A DNA stretch of 64,000 nt, taken from positions 1 through 64,000 of the forward strand of contig WTXG01000145.1 of assembly GCA_022496185.1 (NCBI GenBank). Direction: 5' to 3'. This document shows positions 10,736 through 23,068 of the stretch, piece after piece. The first letter of the stretch is position 1, and each line of letters opens with the position of its first letter. The DNA comes from Multifurca ochricompacta. Its lineage: Eukaryota; Basidiomycota; Agaricomycetes; Russulales; Russulaceae. Under the pieces are notes generated by a model. That model did no database searches. It had not been told where the DNA came from and saw only the letters and a list, made by a program, of their open reading frames with translations. The position numbers were made by a program, and so were the translations under genes.

Positions 10736-11100
10736 TTGCTTCTTACCATGCATGCCCTCTCTGCTGCCAAAAGGACTCACATCATCTCCCTCCTCACTTC
10801 AGGCAAATCTGCCCATAAAGTGTCAACTATGACTGGCCATGGCACTATTATCATCTCAAGATGGGTCATAAATACTGCCCTTACCATCCCAAGTCAAATG
10901 GAGGGAGACCAAGGAGGCTGACAGAGAGAAATGCTCAGCATGCTGTTTGCCTTATCTCCTCTGGCAGGGCAGACACAGATGTGGAAGTGACTAGAGCACT
11001 TCAGAAGTTGTTAATGGGTTCCTCTATCAACATAATATGCCCATCCATCCTCCCATCAAGTTTTCAAGCCATAACTGGCCCCTCCCATATCATACACCCC
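10736..11100 (+). pseudogene. Tc1-like transposase N-terminus, left arm
   Basis: Two overlapping frames (10736-10921 and 10861-11118) together resemble the paired helix-turn-helix DNA-binding region of Tc1/mariner transposases: MHALSAAKRTHIISLLTSGK, then GGRPRRLTERNAQHAV, then SSGRADTDVEVTRALQ. The second HTH is one frame away from the first, so a frameshift is present. No DDE catalytic domain follows. Confidence 0.72.
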
Positions 11101-11112
11101 CATCCCATCATA

Positions 11113-11328
11113 CAGTAACCCACAAAACCATTCCAATGTTTAACCATCCTGAAGAGATTGACCAACCACACCATAGGAATAATTTCCAAAATTAGTAGAA
11201 ATTGGTAGATGATATTGTATCATCTAAGTGTCACTTAGAGCCTATACTGATGTCAATTGGGTCAGTGGTTCATGATATATAAAATGTTTTGTGTAGCAAT
11301 GTCATTGGATTGGTTTTGTGGCCTATTG
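11113..11328. repeat. Central copy of the 215-bp terminal unit
   Basis: CAGTAACCCACAAAACCATT...GGTTTTGTGGCC resembles the outer unit at 10418-10632 (and its inverse at 11815-12027) but is more diverged. Each unit has its own inverted ends around CCACAAAACC and GGTTTTGTGG, so it could be a MITE. TA stands at both junctions with the arms. Confidence 0.6.
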
Positions 11329-11339
11329 CACTTATGATG

Positions 11340-11709
11340 GAATGGGGGTGTATGATATGGGAGGGGCCAGTTATGGCTTGAAAACTTGATGGGAGGATGG
11401 ATGGGCATATTATGTTGATAGAGGAACCCATTAACAACTTCTGAAGTGCTCTAGTCACTTCCACATCTGTGTCTGCCCTGCCAGAGGAGATAAGGCAAAC
11501 AGCATGCTGAGCATTTCTCTCTGTCAGCCTCCTTGGTCTCCCTCCATTTGACTTGGGATGGTAAGGGCAGTATTTATGACCCATCTTGAGATGATAATAG
11601 TGCCATGGCCAGTCATAGTTGACACTTTATGGGCAGATTTGCCTGAAGTGAGGAGGGAGATGATGTGAGTCCTTTTGGCAGCAGAGAGGGCATGCATGGT
11701 AAGAAGCAA
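11340..11709 (-). pseudogene. Tc1-like transposase N-terminus, right arm
   Basis: Inverted copy of the left-arm transposase start (11524-11709 and 11270-11584). The 61-residue translation of the first frame is identical to the left arm, including the same frameshift, so the duplication happened after the gene had broken. Confidence 0.72.
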
Positions 11710-12292
11710 GTGTTCTTGATGATTATTTGGTGTGTGTTCAACTTATTAAACATTGTCACATGACTGTCAATGCATTCCCATGACCACCAGATACCGGTTT
11801 TGTCATCTCACATGTTGGCCACAAAACTGTTCCAATGATAATGCCTCACAAAACATTTTATATATCATGAACCACTGATCCAATTGACATTATTATAGGC
11901 TCTAATTGAAGCTTAGATGCTACACTATCATCTACTAATTTCTACTAATTTTGGAAATTATTCTCATTGTGTGGTAGGTCAATCTCTTCAGGGTGGCCAA
12001 ACATTGGAACAGTTTTGTGGGCTACTGTACATCTATCATGACGGAAGATACCAACTGGTAGAATACAACAACAAGAAAAGGGTTTGGTATTGTATCCGAT
12101 ACTCAGATAGCCGAAACTCTTGGGTAACAACTAGACCTGCCCCACCAGAATTCAGATTAGGGCCATGGAGAGAAAACCCTCCTGCCATTATCACTGACTC
12201 AGAAAACAAAGAATACATAGATGAAAGCAGTGAAGATGCACCAGTATTAGCAGCAGCTACTGCCCTGGTTGCACCAGAAGTTGTCACGATCA

Positions 12293-12805
12293 TGTTGACA
12301 CAGGATGTGTCTGGAGATGCTTCAGGCATCTGAGGATCGCTTTAGCTGTAGATAAGATTAGATTAGTTTCCGGAGTTTCGGACTTTTTACGATATCTTTA
12401 TTACATTTCTTTCTCACCTTACTCAGCTGATTAGTGATGCCCTTAGTAATGCGCAGTAAGCATGTGATATCTCTTTGGCCAATGGCCTTTATCCCTCTCT
12501 GTTTATTGTCTGGCACTTGAGGACTTATTCCCAGTGCGCACACACCATTTCCCCTGGCCCCCATGGGTATATAAGGGTGTCTGTTTCGTCCCTTTCACTT
12601 CAGAGTTCTTCTTCCTCTGAAGTGTAAGTCGTCTTTAGTTTACTTTCTATTTTTCCTTTGACTAACATTCTCTATGTAGCTAACTTGTCTTTTAGGTCAG
12701 TAGAATAGTATTATAGAGTTCTTCTTCCTCTGAAGTCTAACTTGTCTTTTAGCCTAACATGCTACTAACCACAGTCAGTATAACCAGCAGCATGATTGTT
12801 TGACA
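12293..12805 (+). repeat. 5' LTR of copia B
   Basis: 513 bp, TGTTGACACAGG...GTTTGACA, with TATATAAGGG near 12570. It carries the CACTTCAGAG/CTCTGAAGTG hairpin with a shorter loop than in copia A. Related to copia A LTRs but a different family. Confidence 0.9.
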
Positions 12806-12819
12806 GGTTATGGGCCCTG
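12806..12819 (+). promoter_or_regulatory. Primer-binding site, half initiator tRNA-Met
   Basis: GGTTATGGGCCCTG directly after the LTR, identical to the copia-A site and complementary to the anticodon arm of initiator tRNA-Met. Confidence 0.8.
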
Positions 12820-13744
12820 CTGCTCATACTGATCTGTAATTCCCTTTTGTTCATTACAGCCCAACTCGCTTTCGCACTTCAAGCTCACAAAAAGCTTCAA
12901 AGTCTTTCCCACCAGCTTCTTCCTGTGAGCTTTCCTATTTACTGTCTGTGCACCTTAACACCCCACAGGATGATGCAGTTTACTGCTCATCCTGAACTGT
13001 TTGGCTAGCCCTTCAGGGTTCTTGCAAAAGGTGATGAGGGACCCTAAGCGGGTGAAACACCTTAAGCTCCTTGAGTGCGCACTAGGTATTAGTAATTTCT
13101 TAGTTATAGCTGGGTTTTCGTCCCATAGATAGCTTTAGTAGGCCTATAGCCAGAAGCTTGTGGCTTTAAGTCCAGTCAATGCTTGGCTCTATCTGTAAGC
13201 CGGGTTTAGTGACCCGCATGTGGAGTTTAGGGTCTAGAACAAGGCATGGGTAGTCACTCCCATGACGCTTGGGCTCGATACAAGTAGGCTGCACTACTAT
13301 AGTCTATACATAGTAGATATAGTCTTCATCTCTGGGCATAAGTATCCATTGCCTTTGTAGGGTAACCACGCCCTACCAGAGACAGACTTGTCATCTACTT
13401 AGTCATGGCCCCAATCATCTAGGGCTTAATCATGGACTCCACCACCAGCATTAGAGGAAGGGCTATACACCCTTTGTCTCTAATGGAACTTGCGGTTGGC
13501 TCCTCCATGACATGACTCCCAGTCCTGATTACACTAGACACTCTGGCTAGTCTACCAGAGCTTATGTCTAGTTGCAGGATTGCATTAGACAGCTTTACTA
13601 TACCTAGAAAGTTGCACAACAAAGGCAGGACCTTCTTAGGTTCTGAAGCATAGCACCACAGTATGGGGTGGCACTCTTAAGCGAGACCTGGGCACTGGTT
13701 CTAACTGCTCCTTGGAACCAGGAACCTTTAAAAAACATCTCAAA
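12820..13744 (+). other. Copia B untranslated leader
   Basis: About 925 bp with no gene, collinear with the copia-A leader at 1485-2401. The covarying stem-loop partner lies at 13450-13484. Conservation of long non-coding blocks between two families whose coding regions have diverged suggests constraint on the RNA. Confidence 0.6.
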
Positions 13745-16700
13745 ATGCCGTCCTCAATTGTCTTCCCTCCCTCCTCCAAGATGGAGTGCCTTGATGGTCA
13801 AACTGGCAGGTTTGGTCTGCCAATTTCAATGCCCTGCTGAGGATGAATGGGCTCAGGAGGCATATTATCACCGCCTACCCTGACATGCCCCTCCTTCCTG
13901 AAGATAAGGAAGAAAAGGAGAAAATGCAAAAAGAAGTCATTGATCCCATCCTTAGGGAATGGATGGGAGAAGAGGAAATGCTAATCGGGCTCTTATATCT
14001 CAATGTAACCCAAGAGGTTTACTCACAAGTAACCTCTGATGCCGACTATCCTTCTCTTTTTGAGAAGTATAGTAAGTTGGAACGGCTTTATGGTGCTGTA
14101 GGGAGCATGGCCACGTATAACTTGTGGCTTGCCCTGGTGTCCTTCCGTTTGGATGAAGGACAGTCTTTCAGGACCCAATTACAAAAGGTCCTGGATGCCA
14201 GGAGTACCTTTAGGGAGAACAGGATGGAGGTCAATGACCTCCAAATGAGCTTTATTTTGTTAAAAGCTCTCCCTGACTCCTACAGCACCATTGCCAGCTC
14301 CATACTGGCCTCTGGCGATCCAGAGTGCCTTTCTCCTCAGGACCTTGTGCAGAGGTTCCTAAATGAGGAAAGTCGCCTGGCAGGTCCCTTGGGAAGTGGT
14401 AGTGCAGTCCTATCTAAGGCTGCACCTGTCAAGTCAAAACCAAAAAAATAAATTTATCACCACTTCCCGCTGCTGCCCCTGGTTCACAAGGGGTGGTCTG
14501 CTTCTATTGCAACAAGCCTGGACACAAGTCCAATGCTTGCGCAAAGAAGAAGAAGGACCTGGAGAATGCCAAAAAGGGCAAGGCAGGGAACAAGAAGAGG
14601 GCTGAGGCCCAACATGTAAACACTATAGCCACCATAGTTAATGGTAGTGGCAAAATAGAGGAGGTGCATGAAGCACCTCGCATTCGCCTTTATGTCACAC
14701 CTATAATCTGGATATCAACTCAGATTATTGGATGCTTGATAGTGGAGCAACAGCTCATTTCAGTCCCAACCTTGAAGACTTTGATACATATAAGTCAACA
14801 CCACCCATGAAGTATCACTGGGTGACAACTCCATAGTCAAAACAAGTGGAGTTGGCACTGTGGTCATCAGGACTGATCAAGGTTTTGACTTGGAATTGAG
14901 CGATGTGCTCCACATGCCTGGAGGACATAAAATACTCTCCACCAGTGCCCTAGTAGAAAAAGGGGCAACTGTGTTCTTTGATAATAAGAAGGCAACAATT
15001 AAATATGGCGATAACATAATAGCAGAAGCATGGAAGTTTGGCAAATTGTATTGGGTACTAGGCAAACACGTCCTAAGTAGTATCCATACAACTGCATCTG
15101 CCTCACTAGAAATCTGGCATCAAAGAATGGGCCATATGTCTAAAGAAGCCCTGAAAAGATATGCTCCTGAGGTGGTTAAAGGCCTAAAAATTAATAATAG
15201 CCAAGTGGAAGACAAGCCATGCTATGGCTGTGAAATGGGCAAGTCCCATCGTCTTCCATTTCCCCCATCTTCAAAGTGCGCATCAGCCCCCTTCAGATCC
15301 TTCATAGTGATCTAGTAGGGCCCTTGCAGTGCAGTTCAATACAAGGGAATCTATACTTTGCCACCTTCTTGGATGACTTCAGCAGATACGCTCTAATTGT
15401 TCCTATGAAGTCAAAAGATCTGTTCACACCAGTTTTTAATAAACTGAAGACACTACTTGAAAATAAATTTAATCATAAAATCAAGTGTCTTCATACAGAT
15501 CGTGGTGGCGAGTATGTGAACAAGGCGCTGAAGGCAACGCTTGAAGATTATGGCATAGAGCATAAACTTACGATGCTGTATAGTCCACAACAGAATGGAA
15601 GAGCTGAGAGGTTCAATAGAACCATTATGGAAAAAGGCACAAGCATGCTGCACAATGCTGGCCTGTCTCTTGGCTTTTGGGAGTGTGCTGTCGAGACAGC
15701 ATGTCATATATATAACAGAACTCCCATCTGTTCTAATAAGTGGAAAACTCCACTTGAGCTTCTGGTTGGGAACAAACCAGATGTCTCATATTTTAAGGTC
15801 TTTGGTTGCAAAGCCTACTACCATGTTCCAGAGGGCAAGCGGCGTAAACTAGATCCCAAAGCAAGGGAAGCCGTCTTTGTTGGATATGAGCCCACCTCTA
15901 AGGGCTATACACTTTGGGATAGTCGTATCCGGTCTCTCATCTTTTCACAAGATGTTACATTTGATGAGAGATCCTTTCCATCCCGCTCTGTAAAGGACAA
16001 CAGAGCAGATAAACCCATAGAGCAACCTACTGAAGGTGGCTCATTTACTTTACCAGGTGGCACAGTCCAGCCACCACCAGCAACTGCTATGCATGTTCCT
16101 GAGGCTCCTCAAGATGAGGAAGACCTGGAAAAGGAACAGGAGGATATAGTACCTCCTCAATTAGCACCACAGCCTACCACACCCACACATAATGTAGACA
16201 CCACACAACCCCAGACTATATATCAGACCCCTCCATCACAAGTCATGGAACCTTCCTCCCCTCCCAAAAGAACCAGAGCAATCAGAAAATCACAAAGGAT
16301 TGCTGACAGAATTCCTCAACCTAATTTTCAGAGGACAAGTCCATGCTCTGAACGACGAGATAGGGCATGTCACAGCAAGGTGTGGTGCTGTGTCAAGGTT
16401 CAAGATTTGAGGTCGTTCGTCAAGGCTACAAGAGCCTCTCTGTCAAGTCAAGGTTGAATTAACCTAAGTCAGATTGTGCCGGTTCAAGGGGGCACACGCG
16501 CGAGGCGAAGTCGAGCAGGGACACTAAGTCCTGCTACGAGTTTTCAAGGGATCGAAGTTCCTTCAAGGCGCGACTTAAAGGTTTCAAGTGGAGGGTGTTT
16601 TCAGTCAAGTGATGTGAGTCCCAGTACACCTGTATTGCTACAGAAGAACAGACTTAGAGTCTTGCTCTGATCTACTAGGGGTTTATATACATGTTCTATG

Positions 16701-18690
16701 CTATGAAGGTTGGTTCTGGTAGTTACTAGAGTGTTCACTAGGTAGTCTAATGGTTGTACAGTAGAATACCCCAGAAGGATAAAGAAGGGAGAGGGGTTGC
16801 GCCCTCTGGATGTTGATCAGTAAGCCACTAAGTAGGATCAGTAAGCAAATCAGTCAGCATGTAAGTAATAAGTCCTTCATAAGCAAGTCATGTGTGTATC
16901 TGCATGATATAGTAAATGTTTAAAAAAAAAGAAAAAGGAAAGCACATGATGTACATGGCCCTAACACCAGCAGATGAAACCGTCACAGGGCAATCCAAGA
17001 AGATTTAGACTTGGATACTGCATGTCCCAATCAGAATCATCGTCTGAATCCTTGCTTCTACAATGAGGATAATGCAGAGTTTGTGCAGGGTTCTTCCAGA
17101 CTTGGTCAGATGGATCTACTCAATGCTGCAGGATCACCTTACAGGGATCCTCTTACTTTTAAAGAAGCAATGGAGTCTGAAAATGCCAGTGAATGGCTTG
17201 AGGCATGTCAATATGAAATTGATGCCTTAGAAAAACTTAAAGTGTGGCGCCTTGAAGACCTTCCTAAAGGTAGAAAGGCTGTAAAGTCCAAGTGGGTCTT
17301 TAAATTGAAAGCAGATGGACACTTTCGTGCTAGGCTTGTAGCAAAAGGGTTCACCCAAATAGAGGGGGTGGACTTCGATGAAACTTTCTCCCCAGTCACC
17401 AGATTTGAGTCTCTTAGACTATTATTAGCATTGGCCGCGCTTGAGGATTGGGAAATCCACCAGATGGATGTCAAATTGGCATTCCTACATGGCGATCTGG
17501 ATGAGGAGATTTATATGGAGCAACCCATTGGTTTCATCGTTGCTGGACAAGAGTCCAAAGTTTGTAGGCTACAGAAGGCTCTGTATGGCCTCAAACAGGC
17601 TTCCCAAGCATGGAACTTGCAATTCCATGCAGTTCTCAATGAACTGAGCTTTACTCGGACGTACTCTGATGCAGGAGTATATGTGTATCATCACCAAGAG
17701 GGCGATGGTTCACTTTTCGTCATTTTATATGTTGATGACATCACTATACTTGGGTCCTCCACTAAGAAGATTCAATGGCTGAAGGACTCTCTATCTAGCC
17801 GATATGAGATGACTGATCTTGGCGAAATCCAGTCCTACCTTGGAGTTAACATCACCAGGGATCGTCCTAACAAGACACTGGATATCGACCAGACAGCCTA
17901 TGTATCCTCAATAGTTGAGAGGTTTGGAATGGGGGATTCCAACCCAGTATATACTCCTCTACCCTCTGGTGTGGATGCCCATTTGGTCAAATTTGAAGAC
18001 CAGGCATCTACCTCTGATATTAAGAGGTATCAGCAGTTAATGGGGTCTCTGCTTTGGGTGCAGATTGGAAGCAGACCTGATATTAGTTTCGCTGTTGCAT
18101 GCCTTAGCCAATTCGCTTCCAACCCTTCCCAGCAGCACATGCGACTAGCAAAGTATGTCTTAGCCTATCTAAATGCTACAAAAGACTACAAGTTGCGCTA
18201 TTCTGGAGGGAATGGTGAAGTTGGCCTTCATGGCTTTGCGGACTCCTCATGGGGAGATCAAGAGGACCACCACTCCACCTCAGGCTACATCTTTTTCCTT
18301 GCTAATGGAACCATTAGCTGGTGCACCAGGAAGCAGAAGACAGTAGCACAGTCCACCACTGAAGCCGAGTATATGAGCCTAGCAGAGGCTTCAAATCAGG
18401 CAGTGTGGTATAGGACGTTTATGCAAGAATTGGGGTATGAAGTTACTTCACCCATACAACTGCATTGTGACAACAAGGGAGCAGTAGATCTTGCATTAAA
18501 CCCTGTCACAGGAAGGCGATCAAAGCACATACCAATAAAGTACCATGCCATTAGGGAGTACATAGAATCACACCAGATTGACTTGGTGCAAACTCCCACT
18601 GGAGAGATGCTGGCAGACGGCCTTACAAAGTCTCTGCCTAGGTCATCTTTTGATCAGATGGTAACTGGATTTGGACTAGTGCTGGAATGA
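13745..18690 (+). pseudogene. gag-pol: Copia B gag-pol, frameshifted and interrupted
   Basis: Starts at the ATG at 13745 (MPSSIVFPP), equivalent to copia A. Gag is frameshifted near 13800 and continues at 13843-14451. The zinc knuckle CFYCNKPGHKSNAC is at about 14500. Protease DSGATAHFS lies near 14735 in a broken frame, and the pre-integrase domain spans 14860-15290. After a frameshift near 15290 the integrase core follows (DDFSR, HTDRGGEYV, NGRAERF). A gypsy solo LTR interrupts at 16368. RT (YVDD near 17730) and RNase H (ADSSWGDQ, STTEAEYMS) then stay open from about 17011 to the stop at 18690. At least three frameshifts and the insertion make it non-functional, although the RT-RNase H part is intact. 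Confidence 0.92.
16368..16987 (-). repeat. Solo LTR of gypsy A inside copia B
   Basis: 620 bp, TGTCACAGC...ACCGTCACA, with target duplication GGGCA at 16363-16367 and 16988-16992. Copia-B coding sequence continues across it in the correct frame, so this LTR is younger than copia B. Confidence 0.94.
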
Positions 18691-18941
18691 AGGAGCTGGA
18701 ATCTGGAGACTTTGTTCACCAGTCTCACTTTCCCACCATGCCACATGAGCATGTTCTCGACCTCGAGAGTGATGCAAGAGGTGTGTAGACTTGCATAAGC
18801 GAATCTACAACTCGTATGCAAAACTCACAAAGAGTTAGAGAAATTGGATCTCTGGCTGGTGATATGTTCATTCAATTGTGAACAGCAGTGTGCTCATTCA
18901 ATTCATTCCACTTGATGATCGATGCCTTCACCATGGAGGGA

Positions 18942-19457
18942 TGTTGACACAGGATGTGTCTGGAGATGCTTCAGGCATCTGAGGATCGCTTTAGCTGTAG
19001 ATAAGATAAGATTAGGTTCCGGAGTTTCGGACTTTTTACGATATCTTTATTACATTTCTTTTCCACCTTACTCAGCTGATTAGTGATGTCCTTAGTAATG
19101 TGCAGTAAGCACATGATATCTCTTTGGCCAATGGCCTTTATCCCTCTTTGTTTATTGTCTGGCACTTGTGGACTTATTCCCAGTGCGCACAGACCATTTC
19201 CCCTGGCCCCTATGGGTATATAAGGGTGTCTGTTTCATCTCTTTCACTTCAGAGTTCTTCTAACCTCTGAAGTGTAAGTTCCTCTTTTACTATACTGTTC
19301 TTTTACCTTTAACTAACTGTCTTATGTAGACTACTTGTTTTCTAGGTCAGTAGTATAGTTAATACAGAGTTCTTCTAACCTCTGAAGTACTACTTGTTTT
19401 CTAGCCTAACACACTACTAACCACAGTCAGTATAACCAGCAGCATGATTGTTTGACA
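18942..19457 (+). repeat. 3' LTR of copia B
   Basis: 516 bp, beginning TGTTGACACAGG directly after ATGGAGGGA and ending TTTGACA. It has the hairpin with the longer loop, unlike the 5' LTR of the same element. Confidence 0.9.
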
Positions 19458-22425
19458 AGTCCTTGAGATATTGCTCTAACTCTGCCTGCCATTCATGGTT
19501 CAAGTCCTGACTAGCTATCAATGCTAGGCGATGGTGGTCATATTCCGACAGGAGTGAGTCATTGCTTTCTAGGAGTTCAATATTTGCTGCTGGCTTGCAA
19601 GTTGACGCTTTTCTTCGACTCTTCCAGTATTGCTCCATCTATCATATCAAAACATGTCAGTAGAGCAGAGCAGTGTGAAAGTATATAACATACTGTATTC
19701 TCAAGTATCTGACACGCCTCATCTTGCCAATTCTTTGTGTGCTGATTTCCAGCCCTATGTTCTGCTTCTTGTTCTTCAGCACCACCCCACACGAGCTTGA
19801 TGTATGCAAGTTTGAAGTATGGATGCAATACTAGATAGAGAAGATTAGCTTAAGAGATAATTTGAACATATTCTATTCACCAAGTGCCAAAATGTATGCG
19901 GGTTTCCTGTCAAACCGCAAGTAATACTTGTTTAGCTTTTCCAGTCCATCATTGATTGCAGTTTGATATTTTTTGAACTGAGGGTTGTCGTGTTTTGCTT
20001 CCCAAGCTGTCTGAAGTTCTTCAATTGCAGGAAGTGCTCACCACAGGGTCGGACACTTTTCAGCAGAGAAGTATTGCTGTATTCTATTAGAATCCTGTCA
20101 AGTGAGGAGATCAGTAACAATGAGAATGATCAGTTACAATTATGTACCACAATAATTTCCACTGCTTTCATAATGCGTTCCCAGTCTTGTTCAGTAAACA
20201 TGAAGGCAGACCAGGGATGTGTTTTACAACCTGGCCATCACATGAATGGTGGTGATAGGACCATAGCGATGGTCGCACTTGCAACAAAAAGATTGATAGG
20301 CTATATAAGAGGGTAAGTTAGTTGAGAAAGGGTAATGGCAATATGATGCACTGTACCTGGCAAAGTTTGTGAGACCTACTCAGCATATGATAAGCAGTGC
20401 CCCATCTGACATTGCTGTGAAGTGGAATGTTGAGGGGATTTGGAATGCCGCATTCGATCTGAAGCTTGTCAAAGGCTTCAATGTGTTGCCCCGATGACTG
20501 AATCTGATGTGATATGTTAGAAGTGTGTTGACCAGGAGACAGATGGCATGAAGGACAAACCTTGATTGCCAGGGTTCGAATAGATGCGATAACATCCAGT
20601 GATCCATTAAGCACACAGTTATTGGACAGGGATGGGTCATATTCCCAAATTGCAGTGGCCGTTTCTATGGCTGCGATCCTAGTGATATGGTCCATGACAT
20701 CAATGTTTGCAGATTGACGACATGAGATAAGCAACTGATGATTTGCAGCATTAATGATAACAGTACATTGAGGAAGCAGGTACTTACGGCAACTGATTCT
20801 CATCTGCAGACCAGATGGGCAGCTTGCGTTGCTTGTGGATGGCTTCGATAGTTTCACACTTGCTTGTATTGTTTGACACGTTGTCGAGGGTGACAGTGAG
20901 GAGCTAGTTAGATGATCAGATAAGGTGTTGAATTGACTCAGATATCAGCTCACCTTTGATCGTTTGCCATTAATTATCCCAATATGATTGCATACACCCA
21001 CAAAGTACTGTCCCAAGTTCTCTCCACTATGTCCACCTGATATCGTTCGGAACCCAATAACTTCAGAGCACATGTTCCATTTTTCACCATCCACCTCGAT
21101 CCAGTGCACAGTCACCCCAAGAAAACCCGCTTTGGTTGTGTCGACTGTCCATCCATCTGCAGTGGCAGAGATCAAGCCTGGGGCTTTCTGTAACACAATG
21201 GCAGTAAGTCTAACTTGCTCTTATCTAACAAACTGTTAATCACCTCAATATCTGCCTTCAGTTCCCTCAACCATTGGACAAACTCGTTATGCAAGTGCTT
21301 TACAACATCGTTAGTTGTTGGAAGGTCGTATGAAATGGTTTGGGGCCTCATTGCAACTAGACAGTTTTGGAATGCTGTTTTGCTCGCCACAGCCAGAGAC
21401 TATGCACAATATTCAGTAGTGTCAAACCAGATTGGCTACATACTCACCTGATCATCAATAGCAATGAATTTAGTCACGGCATGCAGTAGATTCTTGCATG
21501 TAAATGAAACTGGAGTGCTACCTTTGACAATGAAGTCTAGTGTTCTCTGCTTTGGGCCAGGCTTCTTTCCTTTCTGTGACTCTTCCATCTCTTTCCAGAT
21601 CAAACATGGGATTGCCCAGTGCTGCTCAGTTATATTTGCTTCCTTACATAGAGTTTTATACAGATCATAATGCTTTCGAATGTGGGCGCGACATGAGGAG
21701 TTCCCACCTGTGTGGAATGCCTTTCGCTTTCCCTCCATGGCGATGAACTCTGTATCATTTCTTATCACAGGTGAGTTTATGTCATTAACAATTAGAAAAT
21801 CAATAACATACCTGCATGGATTACACCATCGTCCCAGCACTGTGCTAACCTCCCCATCTTTCAAAGTGAATTGAACCCTTACTCTGTCAGAGAATATAAG
21901 TAGAAGGTCTCTCGTTTTTTCCTTTTGTGTATTGACTTGTGCAGGAATGGATATATTGTGACATTCATCCATTCCATCAGACTCCTTGCATACATTAATT
22001 AATATTATTCACCAGTCAAACACAAAGCTACATACCTCATTCTCGCTTTGCAGATCACCATGTGCATCATCATCATCATCATCATCATCATCAAGGACAT
22101 TGACATCCATGTCACTGTCATCATCCTGTACTTCTTGTTGCAAGTGCTTCTGTTGCTTTTGAGTGCGCTCCTTATCTGATTCATCTGATGATGATAACTC
22201 TATGGGCCGTTTGGATCGAGCTCCTGGAACCTTTTTCTCTTGTTGCTTTTTTGTGAGTGCCTTAGACTGTGATGCTTGCTTGGATCTCATTGCAGATTTC
22301 ATCCTAGTTGCTATGCTAGTAGATACAAGAATCGATGTATTACGTGTATTACTGTAAGACAGACAGTGTTTGGTGTTTGGTAGTTTGTTTGTGCTTGGTA
22401 ACCATTTGTCACTCGGACTTTTCAT
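19458..22425 (-). pseudogene. hAT transposase gene with introns, 3' truncated
   Basis: Minus-strand gene whose exons join into a fungal hAT transposase. N-terminal exon (22425 to about 22036): basic and Ser/Asp-rich, with a run of nine Asp; start at 22425 or at an internal Met near 22305. Next, a BED-like zinc-finger region (GNSSCRAHIRKHYDLYKTLC), then KKPGPKQRTLDFI, MRPQTISYDLPTTN, the first catalytic Asp in TADGWTVDTTKAGFLGV, the second in LDNVSNNTSKCE, then HSNVRWGTAYHML and HPYFKLAYIKLVWG. Introns with GT-AG ends include 20904-20953 (50 nt) and 21750-21811 (62 nt). The C-terminal dimerisation region and last catalytic Glu are missing because the copia-B LTR abuts at 19457. Exons mostly lack stops, so decay is recent. 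Confidence 0.85.
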
Positions 22426-23068
22426 TTTTTCATTTTGTTGCCATTCAAATTACTACTACCATCCACTCCAAACGTGGTCTATATGTCTCACACACACCAA
22501 TAAATTCAACAGGGCACTTGTTGAGACCTGGAAAGGTGACATGGACGACCTTATCATATCTGTATGTTTCAGTCTTGTCACAGCCATTATCAGCACTAAT
22601 AATCCTGCTCCAGCCCAACCACCAGGTCAGCTGAAGAGACGCAGGCCGATGCTGTGAAGAACAAGAAGCTGACAGTCTTCAAGATGACACAGCTGCACAA
22701 AACACAAAAAGGTGGAGGTGTGCTGTCCGTGTCTCACCATTGACTATGCTTTGGTAGGTGTCGCCCACATTGTCAGAGCGATGACGATGATAGCGATGAC
22801 GACAATGATGACGATGATGACGATTACAACCTGGAAGAAAAGAAGACTCCATTCTCCATTATGTCGCAAGCTGGGCTGAGACCGGCTCGACAGCACCACC
22901 GCCGACCTCTGTCAAATTGACCAACCTCCTCCTCACCTCCGCCCTCTTCAACCATCTCTACCTCAAGCCCTTTTCCCAAACAGTCTACCTCATCAACACA
23001 GCAGCCGAATACCCCAGCGCCAGGCTCGTCATCGACTGGACAAACTGCAACTTTGCTTTCGACCAAGG
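22426..23068. other. Unrecognised intergenic or gene-derived DNA
   Basis: No gene I can name. A plus-strand frame (to 22657) has a WKGDMDDLIIS...SLVTAIIS stretch that faintly recalls fungal membrane proteins of the DUF6535 type, too short to assign. An Asp-rich GATGAC repeat tract lies at 22777-22830. From 22917 a short open frame (TNLLLTSALFNHLYLKPFSQ) leads into the minisatellite. Confidence 0.35.

Larger units (their letters stand above)
10418..12027. mobile_element. Tc1/mariner-type foldback element (giant palindrome)
   Basis: 1610 bp bounded by TA duplications (10416-10417 and 12028-12029), with inverted termini CAGTAGCCCACAAAAC. The left and right halves are near-perfect inverted copies for about 0.7 kb each, both carrying the start of the same Tc1-like transposase in opposite directions. 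The centre (about 11113-11328) holds a third, diverged copy of the 215-bp terminal unit. It lacks the catalytic DDE region, so it is non-autonomous. TA target choice and the HTH protein identify the superfamily. Confidence 0.85.
10290..12292 (+). pseudogene. gag: Gypsy-C gag fragment, split by a Tc1 foldback
   Basis: The gag start MASSHSQTLFKEE begins at 10290, 20 bp after the LTR, and runs to 10417. It resumes in frame at 12030 (YHDGRYQ...YNNKKRVWY) and ends at 12292 where copia B starts. The matching intact region is 60487 onward. Joining the two halves across one TA restores the reading frame, which fixes the transposon borders. The remainder of the element is absent, so this is a relic. 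Confidence 0.85.
12293..19457 (+). mobile_element. Ty1/copia element B, chimeric
   Basis: LTR (12293-12805), half-tRNA primer site, conserved leader, decayed gag-pol, purine tract ATGGAGGGA and 3' LTR (18942-19457). The two LTRs differ in length and in many places (for example the hairpin loop and the segment after it). The flanks (GATCA left, AGTCC right) do not match, and the left side is gypsy C while the right side is a hAT gene. The element therefore looks like a join of two copies. A gypsy-A solo LTR sits inside it. Confidence 0.85.

Noticed and set aside
22335..22657. Possible DUF6535-like membrane protein fragment
   Set aside because: Only a short resemblance (WKGDMDDLI) and no continuation; not enough for a call.
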